Shown one piece after another: positions 1 to 4,246 of a stretch of DNA of 12,887 bases. The translations under genes were made by a program, and so were the position numbers. Position 1 is the first letter of the stretch. Each line of letters starts with the position of its first letter. Under the pieces are notes generated by a model. That model had not been told where the DNA came from and did not search any database. It saw only the letters and a list, made by a program, of their open reading frames with translations. The DNA is from Bacteroidales bacterium (GTDB lineage Bacteria > Bacteroidota > Bacteroidia > Bacteroidales > WCHB1-69), in contig JAEEUY010000153.1 of the NCBI GenBank assembly GCA_016290715.1, forward strand, positions 1 to 12,887, written 5' to 3'.

Positions 1-405
1 ACCGAAGGTGAAGGTTGTAACTACTCTTGGACTACGGGCGACCGTGTGCCTGAAATTACGGTAACTCCAGCAGCAACAACTACTTATACGGTTATCGTTT
101 CTAATGGTTCTTGTATCGCTAATGCCAGTGTTACGGTTGAAGTATCGGTAGGTTTGAATAATTACGTTGCAACTATCGACCGCTTGTATCCGAATCCGGC
201 CGATGAATACTGCACTATCGAAGCTGCCAATATGCAAACCATCCAAGTATTCAACATGAATGGTCAATTAGTCAATAGTTACCGTGTGGATAATGCAGAT
301 AGTTATCGCATAGAAACAACGACTTATGCACCTGGCGTTTACTTCGTGAAGGTTATCACTACTGAAAATAAAGTGATTACAGCTAAATTTGTTGTAAAAC
401 ACTAA
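1..405 (+). CDS. C-terminal end of a T9SS type A-sorted secreted protein (partial)
   Basis: This is the last 134 codons of a gene that begins before the window; the frame is open from base 1 to TAA at 403-405. The first part (bases 1-160) reads as the end of an Ig-like or PKD-like beta-sandwich, with a W-T-T-G-D turn and a T-T-T-Y-T-V-x-V strand typical of repeat-rich Bacteroidota exoproteins. From about base 181 it becomes a type A T9SS C-terminal sorting domain: LYPNPADEY, then the strand QVFNMNGQLV, then APGVYFVKV, ending in KFVVKH. In this family the domain directs export across the outer membrane by the type IX system and is then cut off for surface attachment. The function of the mature protein cannot be told because its N-terminal part is missing. 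An internal GTG at 46 is not the true start, since homologous domain sequence extends upstream of it. Confidence 0.9.
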   Translation, partial: TEGEGCNYSWTTGDRVPEITVTPAATTTYTVIVSNGSCIANASVTVEVSVGLNNYVATIDRLYPNPADEYCTIEAANMQTIQVFNMNGQLVNSYRVDNADSYRIETTTYAPGVYFVKVITTENKVITAKFVVKH

Positions 406-428
406 TTCATAATTAATTAAGATGTTAA

Positions 429-456
429 AGGCAGCGCATTCGCGCTGCCTTTTTTT
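429..456 (+). terminator. Rho-independent terminator of the T9SS protein gene
   Basis: A perfect 9-bp stem is formed by 429-437 (AGGCAGCGC) and 442-450 (GCGCTGCCT), with the 4-base loop ATTC. It is followed by a run of T from 450 to 456. It lies 24 bases after the stop codon at 403-405, the expected place for an intrinsic terminator. Confidence 0.9.
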
Positions 457-472
457 ATTGATGTCCGTCAAA

Positions 473-689
473 CGTGCCAAAGGCATGCACTCTCAGTAAC
501 CCTGCTCAAACGAAGTGTAGAGAGGGGAGAGGATGTGTTATTCTTCTATCTTCTTTTCCTTTTGCCTTGACGCAAAAGAGAAGACGCAAAAGAAAAAGTC
601 AAGGCCTTATTTTGCCGGCGGCATGGGGTATTGCATCCGCAGCGAAAAGACAATGATCACTAGTGTGATAGATAGTGATTTGTTCTTCG
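473..689. repeat. Composite interspersed repeat, copy 1 (P+Q modules)
   Basis: A non-coding composite repeat. Module P (473-605, 133 bp) starts with a small hairpin (CGTGCC / GGCATG, with one wobble pair) and runs through a CT-rich tract to a hairpin whose outer arms are GCCTTGAC (564-571) and GTCAAGGC (598-605). Module Q (606-689) begins with TTTTGCCGGCGGCATGGGG and ends with TTTGTTCTTCG. Module P recurs almost identically, at the same length, at 690-822. Module Q recurs at 1013-1096 and, more diverged, at about 3827-3910. Short ORFs crossing it come from repeat sequence and are not credible genes. Confidence 0.85.
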
Positions 690-822
690 CGTGCTGAAGG
701 CACGCACTCTTAGTAACTCCGCTCAAACGCAGTGTAGAGAGGGGAGAGGATGTGTTATTCTTCTATCTTCTTTTCCTTTTGCCTTGACGCAAAAGAAAAG
801 AAGCAAAAGAAAAAGTCAAGGC
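690..822. repeat. Composite repeat, copy 2, P module
   Basis: A second 133-bp copy of the P module, starting with the perfect hairpin GCGTGC-TGAAG-GCACGC (689-705). Between 768 and 802 the CT-rich strand and the following AG-rich strand can pair around CTTGAC with one bulge. The arms GCCTTGAC (781-788) and GTCAAGGC (815-822) close an alternative hairpin. Its natural continuation, module Q, is displaced to 1013-1096 by a roughly 180-bp insertion. Confidence 0.85.
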
Positions 823-1005
823 TGTGCTGAAAAAAACTAAAAAATGACTTCATAAAGCTAAAGTTTACAAAACTCGCGCTGTTCTTTTTAGTCAAAGTCG
901 TTTTTAATAACAGGCAACCAGCGATGACCCACTGTATTGTAATGCGCTCAAACAGTGTAAACTTCTTAACGCTTTATTCCATCATTTTTTTTAACGTTTT
1001 TTTCA
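823..1005. mobile_element. MITE-like insertion with long imperfect inverted ends
   Basis: This 183-bp segment separates a P module (ending 822) from its Q module (starting 1013); the two are directly adjacent at 605/606. Its ends are imperfect inverted repeats. Reading inward from 828 the left end gives TGAAAAAAAC, then TAAAAAATGA, CATAAAGC, TAA and AGTTTACA. The reverse complement of the right end, from 1005, gives TGAAAAAAAC, then GTTAAAAAAAATGA, AATAAAGC, GTTAA and AGTTTACA. The match runs about 45-50 bp with small gaps. The 7-bp sequence TCAAGGC occurs directly on both sides (816-822 and 1006-1012), consistent with a target duplication. Five bases (TGTGC, 823-827) separate the left copy from the matched end. 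There is no ORF large enough for a transposase, so it would be non-autonomous. The transposase family is unknown. Confidence 0.7.
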
Positions 1006-1012
1006 TCAAGGC

Positions 1013-1096
1013 CCTATTTTGCCGGCGGCATGGGGTATTGCATCCGCAGCGAGAAGACAATGATCAATAGTGTAATAGATGGCGGTTTGTTCTTTC
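1013..1096. repeat. Composite repeat, copy 2, Q module (displaced)
   Basis: This matches 606-689 nearly base for base, including the CCGGCGGCATGGGGTATTGC stretch and GACAATGATC. It is the continuation of the P module at 690-822, cut off from it by the MITE-like insertion. Confidence 0.8.
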
Positions 1097-1200
1097 GCGT
1101 GCTGAAGGCACGCACTCTTAGTAACCTCATATAAGCGGAACGAAGTGGAGCGCAGTATGAGGTGGCAATGTCGCGGGCAACCAGCGTGCCAGAGGCACGC
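1097..1200. repeat. Hairpin repeat, S module, copy 1
   Basis: This begins with hairpin GCGTGC-TGAAG-GCACGC (1097-1113). It continues with a segment bounded by the inverted pair CCTCATA (1125-1131) and TATGAGG (1156-1162), then the shared GGGCAACCAGCG. It ends with the perfect 7-bp hairpin GCGTGCC-AGA-GGCACGC (1184-1200). The same arrangement recurs at 3911-4014 with only a few differences. These repeats fill most of the gene-free stretch 457-1203. Confidence 0.85.
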
Positions 1201-1240
1201 CACTTTTTAGAGAACCGTTAATATGTAGCAGAAAAAAGTG

Positions 1241-1248
1241 TACTTTTG
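1241..1248 (+). promoter_or_regulatory. Putative Bacteroidota -7 box for the SDR gene
   Basis: TACTTTTG fits the TAnnTTTG -7 consensus of the Bacteroidota housekeeping sigma factor. It lies 59 bases before the ATG at 1308. No good -33 TTTG box is visible at the usual distance, so this is a tentative call. Confidence 0.5.
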
Positions 1249-1307
1249 CTGCCTCTCTTTAAAAAAGGGTGTTATATAGACATAAAAGTTAAAATATTAT
1301 TAATCTT

Positions 1308-2018
1308 ATGAAAGAAAAAACGGCATTAATAACGGGTGCTAACAAAGGCATCGGATTTGGTATCGCGAAACACCTCGGCTTGAGTGGTTGGAAAATTATT
1401 ATCGGTGCCCGTCACCAGAAACGGGCAGAAGAAGCCATCGGACAACTGAAAGCCATAGGAACAAATGTATTAGGCTGGGTAAATATGGAATTGAGGGACC
1501 CCGCCAGCGTGGAACAGGCCGCTCGCGAAATGAACGAAAAATATCCCGATCTGTCCCTTTTGGTGAATAATGCCGGCATCCCAGGCGATATGAGTGTGGA
1601 TAGTCAGCACACGGAGATGGACGATATACGGGAGACACTTGAAGTGAATTTCATTGGTACTTTCTCCCTGACCAAGTTGCTGATGCCTCTGCTGGAACGT
1701 AACCATGGCCGGATTGTGAATGTTACCGTCCCGTCAGAAATCAGTCCGTATTGGCATCCATTGGCGTACGTAGCCAGCAAAGCTGCACAGAATGCCATGA
1801 TGGGCGTAATGGCTACGGAATTTCAGCAAAATAATCTCCCTGTGGAGATCTTTTCGGTACATCCGGGTCCCACCACCACCGACCTCAATGGCAATATGAG
1901 TCTCCCGGGGTTCCACGATATTGAAACAGTGGGCAGTAAAATGGCTGAACTTATCAATGACGGGAAAAAACATCAGGGAGAGTTCATAGAACTATATCCT
2001 ATCGTGAAAGAAGATTAA
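1308..2018 (+). CDS. Short-chain dehydrogenase/reductase (SDR family)
   Basis: This 236-residue protein is a single Rossmann-fold SDR of normal family length. The dinucleotide-binding motif is TGANKGIG (residues 9-16), R35 follows the second strand (suggesting NADP use), the structural motif is NNAG (87-90), the active-site Asn is N114, and the catalytic Y154-x3-K158 lies in YVASK. HPGPTTTDL is the usual post-catalytic PG motif. The layout resembles carbonyl-reductase-like SDRs, which reduce small ketones or aldehydes; the substrate cannot be told. The serine that normally sits about 13 residues before the Tyr is replaced: the segment reads NVTVPSEIS, leaving V141 at that place, T140 beside it and S143 two residues on. 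The ATG at 1308 has no Shine-Dalgarno site, as is common in this phylum. The gene appears monocistronic, between repeats and a remnant region. Confidence 0.9.
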   Translation: MKEKTALITGANKGIGFGIAKHLGLSGWKIIIGARHQKRAEEAIGQLKAIGTNVLGWVNMELRDPASVEQAAREMNEKYPDLSLLVNNAGIPGDMSVDSQHTEMDDIRETLEVNFIGTFSLTKLLMPLLERNHGRIVNVTVPSEISPYWHPLAYVASKAAQNAMMGVMATEFQQNNLPVEIFSVHPGPTTTDLNGNMSLPGFHDIETVGSKMAELINDGKKHQGEFIELYPIVKED

Positions 2019-2248
2019 TCATTATTGTTCGAATTGGGAAGACAAATACCTTTGGAAAGCCTCTCGTGAACAATCACAACAATAACTATTTCCCTTGCTT
2101 TTATAAGCCCACCGCCTTTGTCAAAAATGATACACTGCATCTTTTTTATACTGCGGTTGCACAAAACGATGCGAATCGTAATCAACTATTCCATACCCAA
2201 AAATGTATGTCTGAAATAATACAGATGTATGAGGAGGATAGGGGCTGA
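2018..2248 (+). pseudogene. Possible remnant of a BNR/sialidase-like gene
   Basis: After the SDR stop an open frame runs to TGA at 2246-2248 without a convincing start; the first start-like codon is GTG at 2066. The translation upstream of that GTG (TNTFGKPLVNNHNNNYFP, then YKPTAFVKNDTLHLFYTAV) looks like the interior of a BNR or glycosidase-type beta-propeller blade, where 'KP..F..dg.lhLFYT' is common. This suggests the stub of a larger decayed or deleted gene rather than a complete 60-residue protein. No signal peptide or ribosome binding site supports it as a gene. This is pattern recognition only. Confidence 0.3.
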
Positions 2249-2359
2249 TGTAAAATATCGCAGTCTGATCATTTGAAAATATGTAAAATATCGCAGTCTA
2301 ATTATATAAAAATATGTAAAATATCGCGTTATGATTGTGCAAAATATGTAAAATATCGC
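2248..2359. repeat. Array of four direct repeats (33-bp period) upstream of the ATPase gene
   Basis: The 14-bp core ATGTAAAATATCGC occurs four times without a mismatch, at 2248, 2281, 2314 and 2346, giving spacings of 33, 33 and 32 bp. Repeats 1 and 2 continue with AGTCT, repeats 3 and 4 with GTT. Copies 2-4 are preceded by AAAAT. The spacing is close to three helical turns, so all copies would face the same side of the DNA. The last copy ends 18 bases before the -7 box of the ATPase gene and covers the place where a -33 box would lie. The sites are therefore probably operators or activator sites for the downstream gene; the protein that binds is unknown. Confidence 0.8.
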
Positions 2360-2377
2360 GTTTTAAAACATTTTTAC

Positions 2378-2385
2378 TATCTTTG
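2378..2385 (+). promoter_or_regulatory. Putative -7 box of the ATPase gene
   Basis: TATCTTTG matches TAnnTTTG. No -33 TTTG is present around 2355; instead the last direct repeat and the palindrome GTTTTAAAAC (2360-2369) occupy that area. Transcription would start near 2391. A GGAAGG at 2398-2403 lies 5 bases before the ATG at 2409 and could act as a Shine-Dalgarno site. Confidence 0.65.
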
Positions 2386-2408
2386 CATCCGAAAATTGGA
2401 AGGTTATT

Positions 2409-3710
2409 ATGGCATCAAAAACAAAACAGAAAGTCTTCATAGACAAGCGAACACTTGAAGTAATCCTCACCGACCAGCAAGAGGAACTGGAGGCAAAGCG
2501 GGGGGACAAACTTTGCCGCCGCAAGGAAGAACAGCTCATCGATTTGCAGAGTCCCCAAGCCCAGGTTGTTATTGGTGTGCGTAGAAGCGGTAAGTCAACA
2601 CTTTGCTTTCAAACTCTTGAGAATGCGGGTGTTAAATACGCATACGCTGATTTTGACGATGAGCGCCTCGAAGGGATGGAGTCAAAACAACTGAATGACG
2701 TGCTTGAAGTGTTATACAAGATTTATGGTGATTTCAACTATCTCTTCTTGGATGAAATTCAAGATGTGAAAGGTTGGCACTTGTTCGTCAACCGTATGTT
2801 GAGGAACAAGATGCATGTCATTATCACCGGATCTAACGCGAAATTGCTCAGCGGTGAACTGGCAACACATTTGTCGGGACGCGCCAAGGAAATACACCTC
2901 TATCCTTTTTCCTTTGCCGAATATTGTGATATGAACGAAGTTGACACGGAGAAGAAAACCACCAAAGCGGAAGGATTCCGTCGGGCTGCTTTTGATAAAT
3001 ATATGAAAGATGGCGGTTTCCCCGAACTCCTTTTTATGGAAGACAAACGCACCTATATCTCTAATCTGGTTGACAACATCCTCAAAAGAGATATAGAACA
3101 GCGTTACAAGATATCCTATAAAACCGCTTTCGAGCAGATGGCCCACCATCTTTTGAATGTGTCGCCTGCCGTCGTTGTCTCCACAGATCTTGCTGATAGT
3201 TTCCATATCAAGTCGGAACATACCATCAAGAACTATGTTGCTTATCTGCAACAAGCATATATGCTCGTCGGGATTAAGAAATATTCCTCTAAAAGCAAGG
3301 TGCGTGTTACGCAGGAAAAGGTATATGCCGTTGACGTGGCCATGATGAACCAACGGGAGAACGCCTTTGCAGGCGAAAACCTCGGTTGGCGGCTCGAAAC
3401 AATAGTCCTCATCCAGCTGCTGAGAAAGTGTAAACAGAACGGTTGGGATTTGTATTATTTAAACGACCGTTCCGGCGAGTGCGACTTTATTGTCTGCGAT
3501 GGAAACAATGTCCTTCAGGCTGTTCAGGTGGCATACGACATCTCGTCAGACAAAACACGCAAGCGGGAATTGGGTGGTTTATTGTTGGCCAATAGGCAGA
3601 CCCAATGTGAAAACCTGCTTCTTCTGACAGACCATGAATCGGCCGATATTGAAAAGGAAGGGCACCACATATCCATCCGACCTGTTTATGAATGGAGTAT
3701 TACGGTCTAA
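2409..3710 (+). CDS. AAA-family ATPase with DUF4143 C-terminal region
   Basis: A 433-residue protein of the widespread 'ATP-binding protein, AAA_14 + DUF4143' type. Walker A is GVRRSGKST (56-64), Walker B YLFLDE (111-116), a sensor-1-like TGSN lies at 140-143, and GR at 157-158 is a candidate arginine finger. YPFSFAEY and GGFPELL are hallmark segments of this family. The C-terminal part carries a helix-turn-helix-like stretch (ADSFHIKSEHTIKNYVAYL) and a PD-(D/E)xK-like fold segment, GECDFIV (356-362) then QAVQVAYD. In that segment the usual E-x-K is replaced by Q-x-A, so nuclease activity is doubtful. Family members are soluble and their cellular role is poorly known. The start at 2409 is supported by the GGAAGG before it and by the promoter. 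The repeat array upstream suggests dedicated regulation. The gene sits alone between repeat-rich regions, consistent with a mobile accessory gene. Confidence 0.9.
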   Translation: MASKTKQKVFIDKRTLEVILTDQQEELEAKRGDKLCRRKEEQLIDLQSPQAQVVIGVRRSGKSTLCFQTLENAGVKYAYADFDDERLEGMESKQLNDVLEVLYKIYGDFNYLFLDEIQDVKGWHLFVNRMLRNKMHVIITGSNAKLLSGELATHLSGRAKEIHLYPFSFAEYCDMNEVDTEKKTTKAEGFRRAAFDKYMKDGGFPELLFMEDKRTYISNLVDNILKRDIEQRYKISYKTAFEQMAHHLLNVSPAVVVSTDLADSFHIKSEHTIKNYVAYLQQAYMLVGIKKYSSKSKVRVTQEKVYAVDVAMMNQRENAFAGENLGWRLETIVLIQLLRKCKQNGWDLYYLNDRSGECDFIVCDGNNVLQAVQVAYDISSDKTRKRELGGLLLANRQTQCENLLLLTDHESADIEKEGHHISIRPVYEWSITV

Positions 3711-3752
3711 AATAAGTTGCCATATCATATTTCGGAATGATCTTGCTGACTA

Positions 3753-3910
3753 TCATTCGTCAATTATCTTTTCTTCTTCTTTTCTTTGTCTTGATACAAA
3801 AAAAGAAGCAAAAGAAAAGTCAAGGTCCTGTTTTGGCGGCGGCGTGGGGTACTGCATTTGCAGCGGAAGACAATGATTATTAGTGTGATAGATAGCGTTT
3901 TGTTCTTTTT
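3753..3910. repeat. Composite repeat, copy 3 (diverged P+Q)
   Basis: A diverged copy of the P tail (CTTCTTTTC, GTCTTGATAC, AAAAGAAGCAAAAGAAAAG, TCAAGGT) followed by the Q module (GGCGGCGGCGTGGGG, GACAATGATTATTAG, TTTGTTCTTTTTG). It has the same order as at 473-689, at a distant site after an unrelated gene, so the composite is an interspersed repeat of this genome. Confidence 0.75.
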
Positions 3911-4056
3911 GCGTGCCAGAGGCACGCCATCTTAGTAACCTCATATAAGCGGAACGAAGTGGAGCGCAGTATGAGGTGGCAATGGTGCGGGCAACCAGCG
4001 TGCAGAAGGCACGCACTCTCAGTAACCCCACTCAAACGCAGTGCAGAGTGGGGAAT
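3911..4056. repeat. Hairpin repeat, S module copy 2, with truncated P module
   Basis: This starts with the perfect hairpin GCGTGCC-AGA-GGCACGC (3911-3927), then the segment between CCTCATA (3939-3945) and TATGAGG (3970-3976), then hairpin GCGTGC-AGAAG-GCACGC (3998-4014). 3935-4014 is nearly identical to 1121-1200. It runs on into the first bases of a P module, where CCCCACTC (4026-4033) pairs with GAGTGGGG (4046-4053), and then stops matching. Confidence 0.8.
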
Positions 4057-4076
4057 GGATGCTCCTCTCAGACCCA

Positions 4077-4093
4077 GCGTCTCGACGAGACGC
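4077..4093. repeat. Short perfect inverted repeat
   Basis: GCGTCTCG (4077-4084) and CGAGACGC (4086-4093) are perfect inverted arms around a single A. It lies in the repeat-rich gene-free stretch between the ATPase and the convergent surface-protein gene. It has no T-run, so it is not an obvious terminator. Confidence 0.6.
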
Positions 4094-4119
4094 GACCTAA
4101 GCAGTGCCTGATGACAGGA

Positions 4120-4246
4120 GGCTCGCTGGCGACACACATACTGCATACTTGCCTCTCTCACCCTACATCGCACGCCACTTCCTTTGCCGAAGCGTACAGC
4201 CTTTCGTGGAAGTGAAAAGACTTATATCAGTAATCTCAACGGATGA
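4120..4246 (+). pseudogene. Possible decayed fragment of a second DUF4143-type ATPase
   Basis: In one frame 4120-4137 reads GSLATH and 4180-4191 reads SFAE, which match GELATH and SFAE of the complete ATPase at 2409-3710 with almost the same spacing (21 versus 20 residues). In another frame 4214-4237 reads EKTYISNL, close to EDKRTYISNL of that ATPase. About 100 bases that separate these parts in the intact gene are missing. The piece overlaps the end of the convergent surface-protein gene. The residues between the matching anchors do not match, so this could be chance. Confidence 0.3.

Noticed and set aside
474..656. Small ORFs in the repeat blocks (also 1006-1203, 3753-4031, 3880-4173)
   Set aside because: They follow the copies of the hairpin repeats on both strands, have no ribosome binding sites or recognisable domains, and shift frame between repeat copies.
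823..1005. Structured small RNA gene rather than a mobile element
   Set aside because: The long inverted ends could form an RNA hairpin, but the clean interruption of the P/Q repeat and the flanking 7-bp direct repeat argue for an insertion. No promoter or terminator was seen.
2248..2359. CRISPR array
   Set aside because: The repeated core is only 14 bp, the intervening bases are themselves similar between units, there are no cas genes, and the array abuts a promoter.
2273..2458. Small ORF with a repeated K-I-C-K-I-S peptide
   Set aside because: It is only the translation of the 33-bp DNA repeats (11 codons each) and overlaps the ATPase start. The 32-bp last spacing breaks the peptide repeat, and there is no start signal.
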